Assembly (NCBI GenBank): GCA_038524795.1
Contig: JBCBIJ010000011.1
Span: forward strand, 42,547 to 106,546
From: CALBPI01 sp038524795
GTDB taxonomy: Bacteria; Pseudomonadota; Gammaproteobacteria; Steroidobacterales; Woeseiaceae
DNA length: 64,000 bases
Reading direction: 5' to 3'
The position numbers and the translations under genes were made by a program. Below are positions 8,652-17,504 of the stretch, piece after piece (positions within the stretch are counted from its first letter, which is position 1; the number at the start of each line of letters is the position of its first letter). The notes under the pieces were generated by a model. It made no database searches and was not told where the DNA came from. It saw only the letters and a program-made list of their open reading frames with translations.

Positions 8652-9754
8652 CCCGTTCCGCAAGCCGCCACGGCGGCACCGTCGCGACGACGAAACGCAG
8701 TGATCATCTCGGCCAGCGGCTCGAGGTCGATCAGGAAGCCGTCGTGCCCGTGCGCACTGTCGAGCTCGCGATAGGTGGCGGCCGGTAGATGCGCTGCCAA
8801 TGTCTGTTGTTCTCGGGGCGGATACAGCACGTCCGAGCTGACGGCGACAATGAGCGCCGGATTCCGAATGCCGGCCAGCACATCAAGGTAGTCCCCGCCA
8901 CGACCGCGACCGAGGTCGTGGCTGTCCATAGCCTGAGTCAGCCGGTAATAGCTCGCGGCGTCGAAGCGGTCCACAAGTTTGCGGCCCTGGTACTGCAGGT
9001 ATGAGGACACATCAAAGTCCCTCGCTTGATCGGGGTTGCGCTCGAAACGCGCCTCGAAGTTCTGCCAGCTTCGGTACATGATCATGGCCATCATCCGGGC
9101 CGCCGCGAGACCCTGCTCGGGTCGCGCACGGTCCTCGAATCGGCCTTCCCGCCAGTTCGGATCCGCGGCAATGGCCGCTCGCTGCGACTCACCGACGCCG
9201 ATGCACCAGGCCGAGTGACGGCCAGAGACACCGATTGGTGCGACGGTGTCAACGAAATCCGGGTGGCTCGCGGCCCACTCCAGCGTCTGCATACCACCCA
9301 GCGACGGTCCAATGACCAGCTGCAGGCGTTTGACGCCGAGTGCGTCGAGCAAGCGCTTCTGCGCCCCGACCATGTCGCGTACCGTCACCTCCGGAAAGTC
9401 CAGGCCAAGGCGCCCGCCGTCAGCGGTCGGCGAGTACGGTCCCGAGCTGCCGTAGCAACCGCCGATGACGTTGCTGCAAACGATGAAATCCCGAGCCGGG
9501 TCCAGCGGCGCGCCGGGCCCGATCAGGCCGGGCCACCAGGAGTCGGCGTCGGCCGAACCCGTAAGCGCGTGACAGACGAGTACGGCGTTACTGCCGTCTT
9601 CGGCCAGTGTGCCCCAGGTCCGGTAGGCGATCGTGGGCGCCTCGATGACGGCGCCCGATTCCGTGACGAACGGAGCGTCCAGGTTTGCCAGCCGGGTCTC
9701 TAGAGAGACCCGGCCCGCAGTCACCAGACGTTCGCTCGTCACGTCGTCGTGCAT
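8648..9754 (-). CDS. metX: homoserine O-acyltransferase, MetX family
   Basis: An alpha/beta-hydrolase-fold acyltransferase of 368 residues that activates homoserine (or possibly serine) with an acyl-CoA. Catalytic Ser151 lies in GPSLGGMQTLEW; the partner Asp and His are in SSDVLYPP and HGHDGFL. Family members can use acetyl-CoA or succinyl-CoA, and some xanthomonad homologues are O-succinyltransferases, so the donor is left open. The start overlaps the metY stop (TGATG), so the pair is an operon, probably under the SAM riboswitch upstream of metY. Confidence 0.9.
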   Translation of the reverse strand: MHDDVTSERLVTAGRVSLETRLANLDAPFVTESGAVIEAPTIAYRTWGTLAEDGSNAVLVCHALTGSADADSWWPGLIGPGAPLDPARDFIVCSNVIGGCYGSSGPYSPTADGGRLGLDFPEVTVRDMVGAQKRLLDALGVKRLQLVIGPSLGGMQTLEWAASHPDFVDTVAPIGVSGRHSAWCIGVGESQRAAIAADPNWREGRFEDRARPEQGLAAARMMAMIMYRSWQNFEARFERNPDQARDFDVSSYLQYQGRKLVDRFDAASYYRLTQAMDSHDLGRGRGGDYLDVLAGIRNPALIVAVSSDVLYPPREQQTLAAHLPAATYRELDSAHGHDGFLIDLEPLAEMITAFRRRDGAAVAACGTG

Positions 9755-11079
9755 CAGGCTGCGTTAGCCGCGCGAGATTTTTCGAACGACTGCGCGAAGT
9801 CGGCTTTGATGTCGTCGATGTGCTCAATGCCGACCGACACACGAACCATGTCGGACGTCACGCCCGTGGCGCGCTGCTCCGCTTCGCTGAGCTGCTGGTG
9901 CGTCGTGCTGGCCGGGTGGATGACGAGCGTCTTAGCGTCACCGACGTTGGCCAGGTGGCTCGCAATTTCTACGCCGTCAATGAACTGCTGGCCTGCCTCG
10001 GCGCCACCGCGAATGCCAAACGTCAACACGGCACCAAAGCCATTGTTGAAGTAGCGCTGCGCCTGCGCGTGGTGCGGGTGCGACTCGAGTCCCGGATAGC
10101 TGACCCAGGCAACGTCGGGCTGGCGTTCCAGCCACTGGGCGAGCTCAAGCGCGTTGTCGACGTGACGTTGCACGCGCAGCGAGAGCGTCTCCAGGCCCTG
10201 CAGCAGCAGGAAGGCGTTGAACGGACTCTGGGACGTCCCAAAATCACGCAGGCCTTCCACGCGGGCGCGGATAACAAAGGCGATGTTGCCAAAGTCGGAG
10301 TCCTTGCCAAAAACATCGGAGAACACGAGTCCGTGATAGCCCGGTGACGGCTCAGAGAACAACGGGAACTTGCCGTTGCCCCAGTCGAAGGTACCGGCAT
10401 CCACGATGACGCCACCAATCGAGGTACCGTGGCCGCCGATCCACTTCGTGGCTGACTCAACAACGATATCCGCGCCGTGATCAATGGGACGAACCACGTA
10501 GCCGCAGCAGCCCAGCGTGTTGTCGACGATGAGTGGAATGCCATTCTCGTGCGCGAGGTCGGACAATGCGCGGAAGTCCGGCACGTCGAATCCGGGGTTG
10601 CCGATGGACTCGGCGTAAATGGCCTTCGTGTTGTCGTCGATGGCATTGCGGTAGTCGTCGAGGTTGTCGCCTTCCACGAACGTCACGTCGATGCCCAGTC
10701 GCGGCAACGCGACCTTGAACTGGTTGTAAGTGCCGCCGTACAGAGAGCTGCGCGCGACGATGTTGTCGCCCGCCTGCGCGATCGTTGAAATGGCAAGGAA
10801 CTGCGCCGCCTGACCGCTGGCCGTCGCCAGTGCAGCGACCCCGCCCTCAAGCGCGGCGACGCGCTGTTCGAACACGTCCGTGGTCGGGTTCATGATGCGG
10901 CTGTAGATGTTGCCGAACTCTTGAAGCGCAAACAGGCGCGCGCCGTGCGAGGCATCGTCGAACGTGTATGAGGTGCTCTGATAAATGGGTACAGCACGGG
11001 CGTTGGTGCCTGGTGCCGGATCCTGACCCGCATGGACCTGCAGGGTCTCGTAGTGGTACTTGCTGGGATCGAGGGGCAT
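9754..11079 (-). CDS. metY: O-acylhomoserine sulfhydrylase
   Basis: PLP enzyme of the Cys/Met metabolism family, 441 residues, expected to make homocysteine directly from O-acylhomoserine and sulfide. The start MPLDPSKYHY is preceded by GGAGA; upstream in-frame codons lie in the riboswitch leader. Visible motifs are YSRIMNPTTDVFEQRVAALEG, SLYGGTYNQF and the PLP lysine in ESATKWIGGHGTSIGG. The length of about 440 fits MetY better than MetB or MetZ (about 380-400). It is first in a metY-metX operon behind a SAM-I riboswitch. Confidence 0.93.
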   Translation of the reverse strand: MPLDPSKYHYETLQVHAGQDPAPGTNARAVPIYQSTSYTFDDASHGARLFALQEFGNIYSRIMNPTTDVFEQRVAALEGGVAALATASGQAAQFLAISTIAQAGDNIVARSSLYGGTYNQFKVALPRLGIDVTFVEGDNLDDYRNAIDDNTKAIYAESIGNPGFDVPDFRALSDLAHENGIPLIVDNTLGCCGYVVRPIDHGADIVVESATKWIGGHGTSIGGVIVDAGTFDWGNGKFPLFSEPSPGYHGLVFSDVFGKDSDFGNIAFVIRARVEGLRDFGTSQSPFNAFLLLQGLETLSLRVQRHVDNALELAQWLERQPDVAWVSYPGLESHPHHAQAQRYFNNGFGAVLTFGIRGGAEAGQQFIDGVEIASHLANVGDAKTLVIHPASTTHQQLSEAEQRATGVTSDMVRVSVGIEHIDDIKADFAQSFEKSRAANAA

Positions 11080-11106
11080 GACATGTCTCCAATTGGTCGG
11101 CAAGGA

Positions 11107-11124
11107 TCGTCCTCTCGAGGACGA
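11107..11124 (-). promoter_or_regulatory. hairpin before the metY ribosome site
   Basis: TCGTCCTC and GAGGACGA can form a tight stem on the minus strand about 20 bases upstream of the metY GGAGA. A second possible pairing in the leader joins AGCCCC (11227-11232) to GGGGCT (11180-11185), but the following T-run is poor. Either could belong to the riboswitch expression platform; the switching mechanism is not clear from sequence. Confidence 0.35.
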
Positions 11125-11241
11125 GACCCACGCGCTACAGAAAATCTGACAGCGCAAACAAAAAACGACTCAAGGAGAAAGCCCCCGCAGGCTAATGCGC
11201 TCCGGCATCCATCCCGCGGCAGTGCCGGGGCTGAACCGGAA

Positions 11242-11353
11242 CTCATCTCTCGACGGTGTCGGACCGTCCGTAGGAGTTGGCACCTTGCGCGTGGGTTAAA
11301 CGTGCAGGTTGCCCCGGCGTCAAAGGGCCTGTCCCTCAGCCGGTCTCGATGAG
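11242..11353 (-). promoter_or_regulatory. SAM-I (S-box) riboswitch aptamer
   Basis: The minus strand carries the SAM-I core in order. P1 CTCATC (11353-11348) pairs with GATGAG (11247-11242). The conserved GAGGGACAGGCCC, then GCAACCT, AGGTGCCAACTCC, and a P4 stem GACGGT/ACCGTC follow. Spacing and all signature blocks fit the family. It is transcribed towards metY-metX, about 160 bases before the metY start, so high S-adenosylmethionine should reduce methionine synthesis. SAM-I riboswitches are best known from Firmicutes and are less common in gammaproteobacteria. Confidence 0.94.
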
Positions 11354-11364
11354 TACGTTGGGAT

Positions 11365-11392
11365 GGTGATTGAGGCGCGGGTTCGCTGTCAA
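11365..11392 (-). promoter_or_regulatory. candidate promoter of the metY riboswitch transcript
   Basis: A perfect TTGACA (11392-11387, minus strand) lies about 35 bases ahead of the aptamer 5' end. The matching -10 region at 16-18 bases spacing is weak (for example CACCAT), but the implied start near 11357 would begin the transcript just before P1. Confidence 0.5.
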
Positions 11393-11444
11393 GCCTTCGA
11401 AACAGTTGCACGCGCAAGGTTTCGCTAGTAGCATTCGCGACAAT

Positions 11445-11476
11445 GTAATAGTACGCTAATACACTATTACGCTAAT
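11445..11476. promoter_or_regulatory. candidate HisR operator
   Basis: Inverted repeat GTAATAGT (11445-11452) and ACTATTAC (11463-11470) with a 10-base spacer. Two direct copies of TACGCTAAT (11452-11460, 11468-11476) lie 16 bases apart, and a looser copy occurs at 11422-11430. The site is AT-rich in a GC-rich genome and lies 45-75 bases before the TrpR-like regulator gene that heads the his operon, so autoregulation is likely. Confidence 0.65.
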
Positions 11477-11521
11477 TCAACTGCAATCTGGCCCAGTGGG
11501 GCCCTTAATCAGGCCGAAGCC

Positions 11522-11827
11522 ATGAAGCCGAATCGCAACATCCAGGGAAAACGTCAACGCGCTGCGGAGCAATCGCTCTCGAAAGCACTGGCCGCGCTGG
11601 GGCAGTCCAGCGACGTCCACGCACTGCTCGAGGACCTCTGCACACCTGCGGAATTGCAAGCTCTCGCCGATCGTTGGGCCGTTGCGCAGCTGCTTGACAA
11701 GGGTTTGCCCTACCGCGCGATCCAGGACCGAACAGGCGTGAGCGTCACGACGGTCGGCCGCGTGGCCCGCTGCCTGACGGCGGGTGCCGGCGGCTACCGC
11801 AAAGCGCTGACGGCTTCGACCCGCTGA
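11522..11827 (+). CDS. hisR: TrpR-like YerC/HisR transcriptional regulator
   Basis: A 101-residue all-helical protein of the TrpR-related YerC/YecD family. The helix-turn-helix is at about 66-90, including LPYRAIQDRTGVSVTTVGRVARCL. Relatives control histidine synthesis in several lineages. Here the gene is 33 bases upstream of hisG and just after a palindromic AT-rich site, which supports that role. The N-terminus is basic (NIQGKRQR). It is probably a histidine-responsive repressor of its own operon; the co-repressor is inferred, not shown. Confidence 0.85.
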   Translation: MKPNRNIQGKRQRAAEQSLSKALAALGQSSDVHALLEDLCTPAELQALADRWAVAQLLDKGLPYRAIQDRTGVSVTTVGRVARCLTAGAGGYRKALTASTR

Positions 11828-11860
11828 CACCTTTTAACACCCCCAACAAACGGAAGTCAC

Positions 11861-12763
11861 ATGGACACCGCTGCCGACCGCCTCAAGATTGCGGTCCAGA
11901 AATCAGGCCGACTCACCGAGCAAACGATGCAATTGCTCGAACGCTGCGGCCTAAAGATCCGCAAGAGCAAGGACCAGCTGTTCTGCTACGGCGAGAACAT
12001 GCCCATCGATCTCTTGCTCGTGCGCGACGACGATATTCCCGGTCTCGTGGGCGAAGACGTCTGCGATCTCGGCATCGCCGGCCTCAACGTCATTGAAGAA
12101 AAGCGCCTGAACGGTACCTTCGAACCCGGGCAGACGCCCTTTCACGAGCTGCGCCAGCTTGGTTTTGGCGAATGCCGATTGTCGCTCGCGGCTCCCGAAG
12201 CGCAAGAGTGGTCGGGTCCGCAGTCTCTTGAAGGTCGCCGAATTGCCACGAGCTACCCGGCGCTCACGCGCGATTATCTCGAGCGTAACGGCGTCAATGC
12301 AGACGTCGTGTATTTCTCGGGTGCCGTCGAAATTGCGCCACGGCTTGGTAAAGCGGAGTTCATCAGCGACCTGGTGTCCACAGGTTCAACGCTCGTCGCC
12401 AACCAGCTCGTCGAGCTCGAGACGCTGCTCGAAAGTCAGGTGGCCCTGATTCAGACCAATGCCCCGCTGTCCGACGTCAAACAGGAGTGGATTGACCGCC
12501 TGTTGCAGCGCATGGAAGGCGTTATGCAGGTCAGCGAGAGCAAATACATCATGCTCCACGCGCCGCGCACGGCCGTGGCTGAGATCACCCGCATTCTGCC
12601 GGGTAGCGAGGCGCCCACCATCCTGCCGCTTGAGGGCATTGATGACCGCGTTGCGGTACATGCCGTGTGTCGTGAAAACGTGTTCTGGGAAACGTTGGAG
12701 AGCCTGAAGGCGGTCGGCGCGAGCAGCATGCTCGTGTTGCCCGTGGAGAAAATGCTCGCATGA
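11861..12763 (+). CDS. hisG: ATP phosphoribosyltransferase, long form
   Basis: First step of histidine synthesis: ATP plus PRPP to phosphoribosyl-ATP. At 300 residues it is the long form with its own C-terminal ACT-like regulatory domain (about 225-300), so no HisZ partner is needed and histidine feedback inhibition is expected. Motifs include LKIAVQKSGRL, EDVCDLGIAGLNV and the PRPP loop ISDLVSTGSTLVANQL. The last four bases overlap hisD (ATGA). Confidence 0.96.
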   Translation: MDTAADRLKIAVQKSGRLTEQTMQLLERCGLKIRKSKDQLFCYGENMPIDLLLVRDDDIPGLVGEDVCDLGIAGLNVIEEKRLNGTFEPGQTPFHELRQLGFGECRLSLAAPEAQEWSGPQSLEGRRIATSYPALTRDYLERNGVNADVVYFSGAVEIAPRLGKAEFISDLVSTGSTLVANQLVELETLLESQVALIQTNAPLSDVKQEWIDRLLQRMEGVMQVSESKYIMLHAPRTAVAEITRILPGSEAPTILPLEGIDDRVAVHAVCRENVFWETLESLKAVGASSMLVLPVEKMLA

Positions 12764-14067
12764 AAATCCCGGCCTACAGGTGGCGAGACCTCGATAGCGC
12801 TGCACGCGCCGAGGTTCTGGCGCGCCCGGCGGTTGCCGCGTCCGATGCCATAACAAACACGGTACGCGACATTGTCGCCGCAGTTCGTGCCGACGGTGAC
12901 GACGCTGTGCGGCACTTCAGTAAAACGCTCGACGGTGTCGCGCTGGATTCGCTCAAGGTCGATGCGGCCGCTTTTGATGCCGCCGATCGCGCGCTCAGCG
13001 ACGAGGATCGCGCCGCGATCCGTCAGGCCATTGCGAATATTCGTGTATTTCACGAGGCCCAACGGCCGGGCCCCATCAGCGTGGAGACCATGCCGGGCGT
13101 GCGTTGCGAACGCCTGAGCCAGCCCGTCGATGCCGTCGGTCTTTACGTACCGGCCGGCTCGGCCCCCCTGCCCTCCGCGGCCATGATGCTCGCAGTACCC
13201 GCGGCAATCGCAGGCTGCCCTGTTCGAGTGCTCTGCTCGCCGCCCGCTGTTGATGGTGAAGTGCACCCGGCCATTCTGTTCGCCGCGCGCGAAGCTGGTG
13301 TTACAGATGTCTTTCGCATTGGCGGTGCGCAAGCTATCGCCGCCATGGCCTATGGCACCGACAGCGTACCCAAGGTGCACAAGGTGTTCGGGCCCGGTAA
13401 CGCCTTTGTCACCGAAGCCAAGTCGCAGGTGTCCGCCGATCCTGCAGGCGCCGCGCAGGACATGCCTGCCGGCCCGTCGGAAGTCCTCGTGATTGCCGAT
13501 GCGGCGGCTAACCCGGACTACGTCGCGGCTGACCTGCTTTCGCAGGCCGAACACGGACCCGATTCGCAGGTCGTGTTGCTGACCGACAGCGCCACACTGA
13601 TTGCACGCGTTCAGGACGCCGTAATCCGCCTCACAGCAGAACTCGATCGCGCCGAGATTGTGGCCGATGCGCTCGCGAACAGCGCGCTCATCGAAGTGAC
13701 GGATATCGACGAGGCGGTCGCGATCAGCAACGACTACGCACCGGAACACCTGATTGTGAATACCGCCGATGCCCGGGATCGCCTCGCAGACATCCGCAAT
13801 GCGGGCTCAGTGTTTCTTGGGCGGCTCACGCCCGAGTCGCTCGGTGACTACTGCAGTGGCACCAACCACGTCTTGCCGACCTATGGTTATGCGCGCAACT
13901 ACAGTGGCCTTGGCGTCGACCAGTTCCTACGTTACATGACCGTGCAGGAGGTGACTGCTGACGGGCTCACCCGAGTGGGACCCGTGGCCGCCCGCCTTGC
14001 ATCGCTCGAAGGCCTCGATGCGCACCGGCTCGCTGTGGACCTGCGCCTGGCGGGAGACGGCGCGTGA
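12760..14067 (+). CDS. hisD: histidinol dehydrogenase
   Basis: Zinc- and NAD-dependent four-electron oxidation of histidinol to histidine. The 435-residue protein has LYVPAGSAPLPSAAMML, FRIGGAQAIAAMAYGT, the zinc and catalytic region LSQAEHGPDSQVVLL, APEHL and the conserved SGTNHVLPT. Both junctions are four-base overlaps: ATGA with hisG and GTGA with hisC. Length and motifs are normal. Confidence 0.97.
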   Translation: MKIPAYRWRDLDSAARAEVLARPAVAASDAITNTVRDIVAAVRADGDDAVRHFSKTLDGVALDSLKVDAAAFDAADRALSDEDRAAIRQAIANIRVFHEAQRPGPISVETMPGVRCERLSQPVDAVGLYVPAGSAPLPSAAMMLAVPAAIAGCPVRVLCSPPAVDGEVHPAILFAAREAGVTDVFRIGGAQAIAAMAYGTDSVPKVHKVFGPGNAFVTEAKSQVSADPAGAAQDMPAGPSEVLVIADAAANPDYVAADLLSQAEHGPDSQVVLLTDSATLIARVQDAVIRLTAELDRAEIVADALANSALIEVTDIDEAVAISNDYAPEHLIVNTADARDRLADIRNAGSVFLGRLTPESLGDYCSGTNHVLPTYGYARNYSGLGVDQFLRYMTVQEVTADGLTRVGPVAARLASLEGLDAHRLAVDLRLAGDGA

Positions 14068-15125
14068 GCACCGACGTCGCGGCACTCGCGCGTCCGGACA
14101 TTCGTGAGCTTGAGGCTTACGTGCCCGCGAGCTACGCGCCCGGACTCGTCCGGCTCAACGCCAACGAGGCACCCTGGCGCAGCAGCGCAGACGCCACAGA
14201 ACGTGGCTTGAATCGGTATCCCGAAGCGCGCCCGAGCGCACTGACGCACACGCTGGCGGAACACTACGGCGTCCCGTCGGACACCCTGTTCGTCACCCGC
14301 GGTACCAGTGAGGCCATCGATCTGCTGATCCGCTGCTTCTGCCGACCGGGTCAGGACGAGATTGTCATTTGCCCGCCGACCTTCGGTATGTACGCCGTGT
14401 ACGCCAACATCCAGGCTGCGGGCATCCGTGAGATTCCGCTTGAGGACGGGTTCACGCTGCCCGTGGACGCGATTCTGGCGGCGTGGCGGGACACGAGCCG
14501 ACTGGTGTTCGTGACCACACCCAACAATCCGACAGGCAACGCCTTTGATGCCCGAGACATTGAGCGTCTCGCGAAAGGGCTCACGGGGCGCGGCATCGTG
14601 GTCATTGACGGCGCCTACCTCGAATTCGCCGATACCGACGCCGCCATGGCACTGCGGCGCTACGACAACGTGGTCGTCTTGCGCACGATGTCAAAGGCCT
14701 ACGGTCTGGCTGGCGCCCGCTGTGGCTCACTGATCGCGCATCCGACGGTCATCGAACTTGTGACCAAGGTGATGCCACCCTACGCCGTGCCCACCCCGTC
14801 GGTCGAGAGTGCACTGGTCGCCCTTGCGAGCGAGCAATTTGAAGTGATGCCAGAGCGGATCAACGCCTTGATTCATGAACGCGCTCGCGTCGCCGCAGCG
14901 TTGGGTGACCTGCCTATCACGGTTCGCGTACTGCCCAGCGACGCCAATTTCCTGCTCACACAGTTCCGCAGTCCCCAGCGCGTTCTGGACGCGGCGGCTG
15001 ATGCGGGCCTGCTACTGCGCGATTTCAGCAAGCAAGCGGCAACGCAGGATTGTCTGCGCATCACCATTGGCACCACCGCGCAGAACGACGCGCTTATTGC
15101 CGCCTTGACGGAGCTCACGCCATGA
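14064..15125 (+). CDS. hisC: histidinol-phosphate aminotransferase
   Basis: Class I/II PLP aminotransferase, 353 residues, converting imidazole-acetol phosphate to histidinol phosphate. The start is GTG within a GTGA overlap with hisD. Seen are LNANEAPW, TRGTSEAIDLLIRCF, TPNNPTGNAF, DGAYLEFA and the PLP-lysine motif RTMSKAYGLAGARCG. It overlaps hisB by ATGA at 15122-15125. Confidence 0.96.
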   Translation: MSTDVAALARPDIRELEAYVPASYAPGLVRLNANEAPWRSSADATERGLNRYPEARPSALTHTLAEHYGVPSDTLFVTRGTSEAIDLLIRCFCRPGQDEIVICPPTFGMYAVYANIQAAGIREIPLEDGFTLPVDAILAAWRDTSRLVFVTTPNNPTGNAFDARDIERLAKGLTGRGIVVIDGAYLEFADTDAAMALRRYDNVVVLRTMSKAYGLAGARCGSLIAHPTVIELVTKVMPPYAVPTPSVESALVALASEQFEVMPERINALIHERARVAAALGDLPITVRVLPSDANFLLTQFRSPQRVLDAAADAGLLLRDFSKQAATQDCLRITIGTTAQNDALIAALTELTP

Positions 15126-16186
15126 CTGGTCGCAAGATCCTGTTCGTCGACCGCGACGGCACGCTCATTGAGGAGCCTGATGACGAGCAAGTCGATCGCA
15201 TCGACAAGGTTCGTCTCGTACCCGGTGTCATCGCCGCATTGCAACGCGCGCTTGCAGCCGGCTATGAGCTGGTCATGGTCACCAACCAGGATGGCTTGGG
15301 TACCGATTCGTTCCCGGAGCCCGACTTTGAGGCGCCCCACGCGTTCATGCTCGAGCTGTTCGCATCCCAGGGTATCGAATTCGTCGAGACGTTCGTGTGT
15401 CCGCACAAGCCCGAAGACCGCTGCGCCTGCCGCAAGCCGCACACAGGTCTGCTGACGCGATTTTTGGCCAATAACACTCTAGACATCGAGGCCTGCGCCG
15501 TCGTGGGTGACCGAGAATCGGATATCGGGCTGGCAGACAATCTCGGCGTACAAGGCTTCATGCTCGGGCCAAAGCTCGACTGGAACACGATCGTGCACCG
15601 ACTCGTGACGCGCCCGCGACATGCGACGGTGACCCGCAACACCAACGAGACAAAGATCCGTGTGGCGCTCGACCTGGATGCCGAAGGTCCACAGACCATC
15701 GCAACGGGCATCGGGTTTTTCGACCACATGATTGAGCAGGTGGCGCGTCACGGTGGCTTTGCACTCGATCTGTCCTGTGACGGCGACCTCGAGGTTGACG
15801 ACCATCACAGCGTTGAGGACGTAGCGCTTGCGCTGGGTGCCGCGCTTCGCGAGGCCCTAGGCGACAAGCGGGGCATTGGCCGCTACGGCTTTTGGGTCCC
15901 CATGGACGAAGCCATAGCGCGCGTGGCCGTCGACATTTCGGGGCGTCCTGCCACGCGCATCGATGCCGAATTCGGCCGCGAATTTGTGGGGGGTATGGCA
16001 ACAGAGATGGTGCCGCACTTCTTCCAGTCGCTGGCCCAGGCCCTGGGTTGCGCGATCCACATCGAGGCCCAAGGCGATAATGCACACCACATCGTTGAGG
16101 CCTGTTTTAAAGGCGTCGGCAGAGCGCTGCGGCCCGCGCTTGCGCGCGAAGGCACCACGGTGCCCAGCACCAAGGGGGTCTTATGA
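15122..16186 (+). CDS. hisB: bifunctional histidinol-phosphatase / IGP dehydratase
   Basis: A 354-residue fusion catalysing steps 6 and 8 of the pathway. The N-terminal HAD phosphatase has FVDRDGTLIEEP and a zinc loop CPHKPEDRCACRKP; the C-terminal imidazoleglycerol-phosphate dehydratase has GFFDHMIEQVARHGGF, VDDHHSVEDVALALG and AHHIVEACFKGVGRAL with manganese-binding histidines. The start at 15122 is chosen for the ATGA overlap and the family N-terminus MTGRKILFVDRDG. This fusion is typical of gammaproteobacteria. Confidence 0.97.
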   Translation: MTGRKILFVDRDGTLIEEPDDEQVDRIDKVRLVPGVIAALQRALAAGYELVMVTNQDGLGTDSFPEPDFEAPHAFMLELFASQGIEFVETFVCPHKPEDRCACRKPHTGLLTRFLANNTLDIEACAVVGDRESDIGLADNLGVQGFMLGPKLDWNTIVHRLVTRPRHATVTRNTNETKIRVALDLDAEGPQTIATGIGFFDHMIEQVARHGGFALDLSCDGDLEVDDHHSVEDVALALGAALREALGDKRGIGRYGFWVPMDEAIARVAVDISGRPATRIDAEFGREFVGGMATEMVPHFFQSLAQALGCAIHIEAQGDNAHHIVEACFKGVGRALRPALAREGTTVPSTKGVL

Positions 16187-16779
16187 ACCTCGTCATCGTC
16201 GGCTCCGGCGGTGCCAACATCGCCTCGCTGCAGGCCGCGCTAGACCGGCTCGACTGCGACGCCACACTGAGCACCGATGCGGACACGATTCGTGCGGCAT
16301 CGCATGTCATCCTGCCCGGCGTAGGCGCTGCGGCAGACGCTATGGCGCGGTTGCGTGAATTGTCGCTCGATGCTGTTCTACGTGAGCTCGACCAGCCCGT
16401 GTTGGGTATTTGCTTGGGCATGCAGCTGCTCGCCGAAGCGTCGGAAGAAGACGGCGCAGCTTGCCTCGGGCTGACCGAAGACCGCGCAAAGCTCATTCGC
16501 TCCGCACCCGACCGGCCCGTGCCGCACATGGGCTGGAATACCGTTGCGGCGGTGAAGGACTCGCCCCTGTTCGACGGTATTCCGGACGGTTGCCACTTTT
16601 ACTTCGTGCACAGCTACGCCCTGCCCGTCGCCGGCTCTACAACCGCCCAGTGCGAATACGGTGAGCCCTTCGCGGCCGCCATACAGCAAGGCAACTATTT
16701 CGGCACGCAGTTTCACCCCGAACGCTCGGCCAAGGCGGGCGCGCGTCTGCTGGCCAACTTCCTGGCGCTCGACGCATGA
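16183..16779 (+). CDS. hisH: imidazole glycerol phosphate synthase, glutaminase subunit
   Basis: Class I glutamine amidotransferase that supplies ammonia to HisF. In 198 residues it shows the nucleophile in GICLGMQLL, PHMGWNTV, and the His-Glu pair in GTQFHPERSAKAG. Junctions on both sides are ATGA overlaps. HisH works as a heterodimer with HisF, encoded two genes downstream. Confidence 0.96.
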   Translation: MNLVIVGSGGANIASLQAALDRLDCDATLSTDADTIRAASHVILPGVGAAADAMARLRELSLDAVLRELDQPVLGICLGMQLLAEASEEDGAACLGLTEDRAKLIRSAPDRPVPHMGWNTVAAVKDSPLFDGIPDGCHFYFVHSYALPVAGSTTAQCEYGEPFAAAIQQGNYFGTQFHPERSAKAGARLLANFLALDA

Positions 16780-17504
16780 AGATCATCCCATCCATCGACC
16801 TGCGCGACGGCCGCTGTGTGCGGCTTCTGTACGGCGACTACGACCGTGAAACACGATACGACGCCGATCCGGTTGGGCTGGCCGCGCGCTACTCGGCTCT
16901 GGGCCTCAAGACACTACACGTTGTCGACCTGGACGGCGCGCGCGCCGGTGCTCCTGCGAACATCGGCCTGATCACGCGCATGGTCGAGGCCACCACCGCT
17001 ACGGTTCAAGTGGGAGGTGGTATTCGCGAAGCGGCACATCTTGCACAACTGTTCGATGCCGGTGCCCAGCGCGTGGTGATCGGCAGCCTAGCCATCAAAC
17101 AGCCGGCCCTGGTCGCCGAGTGGCTCAAGTCGTTCGGCGGCGAGCGCATCGTGTTGGCCTTTGATGTTCGAGTTGACGACACGGGCATTGCTCGAGTGAG
17201 CACAGAGGCCTGGCAGGAGACGTCCGACTCGGAGCTTGTCGCCACCATCGAGTCCTTTCGAGCGCACGGTTTGCAGCAGGTGCTGTGCACCGACATCGGC
17301 CGCGATGGCGCGTTGTCCGGCCCGGCAACCGACCTTTACGCGCGTGTCATGGCGGCGTGCCCCGGAATAGCACTGCAAGCCTCGGGCGGCGTCTCGAGCA
17401 TCGAAGACCTGCGGGCGCTTCGGGCTAGCGGTCTTGATGCTGCCATCACGGGCAAAGCGCTGCTTGAAGGGCGCATCACCGATGAGGAGATCCGGTCATT
17501 CTGA
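16776..17504 (+). CDS. hisA: ProFAR isomerase
   Basis: A 242-residue TIM barrel performing the Amadori rearrangement of phosphoribosylformimino-AICAR-P. It begins IIPSIDLRDGRCVRL and contains QVGGGIREAAHL, CTDIGRDGALSGPATDLY and QASGGVSSIEDL, the twin phosphate-binding loops shared with HisF. The stop TGA at 17502-17504 lies within the CTGA that appears to start hisF. Confidence 0.96.
   Translation: MKIIPSIDLRDGRCVRLLYGDYDRETRYDADPVGLAARYSALGLKTLHVVDLDGARAGAPANIGLITRMVEATTATVQVGGGIREAAHLAQLFDAGAQRVVIGSLAIKQPALVAEWLKSFGGERIVLAFDVRVDDTGIARVSTEAWQETSDSELVATIESFRAHGLQQVLCTDIGRDGALSGPATDLYARVMAACPGIALQASGGVSSIEDLRALRASGLDAAITGKALLEGRITDEEIRSF

Noticed and set aside
11180..11232. Intrinsic terminator as SAM riboswitch expression platform
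   Set aside because: The AGCCCC/GGGGCT pairing encloses about 40 bases and is followed by TTTCTCC, not a T-run; kept only as a possibility.
12451..13749. Long minus-strand open frame (432 codons) across hisG and hisD
   Set aside because: It is antisense to two well-supported genes; its translation is rich in His, Arg and Gly with no family resemblance. High GC gives many such shadow frames.
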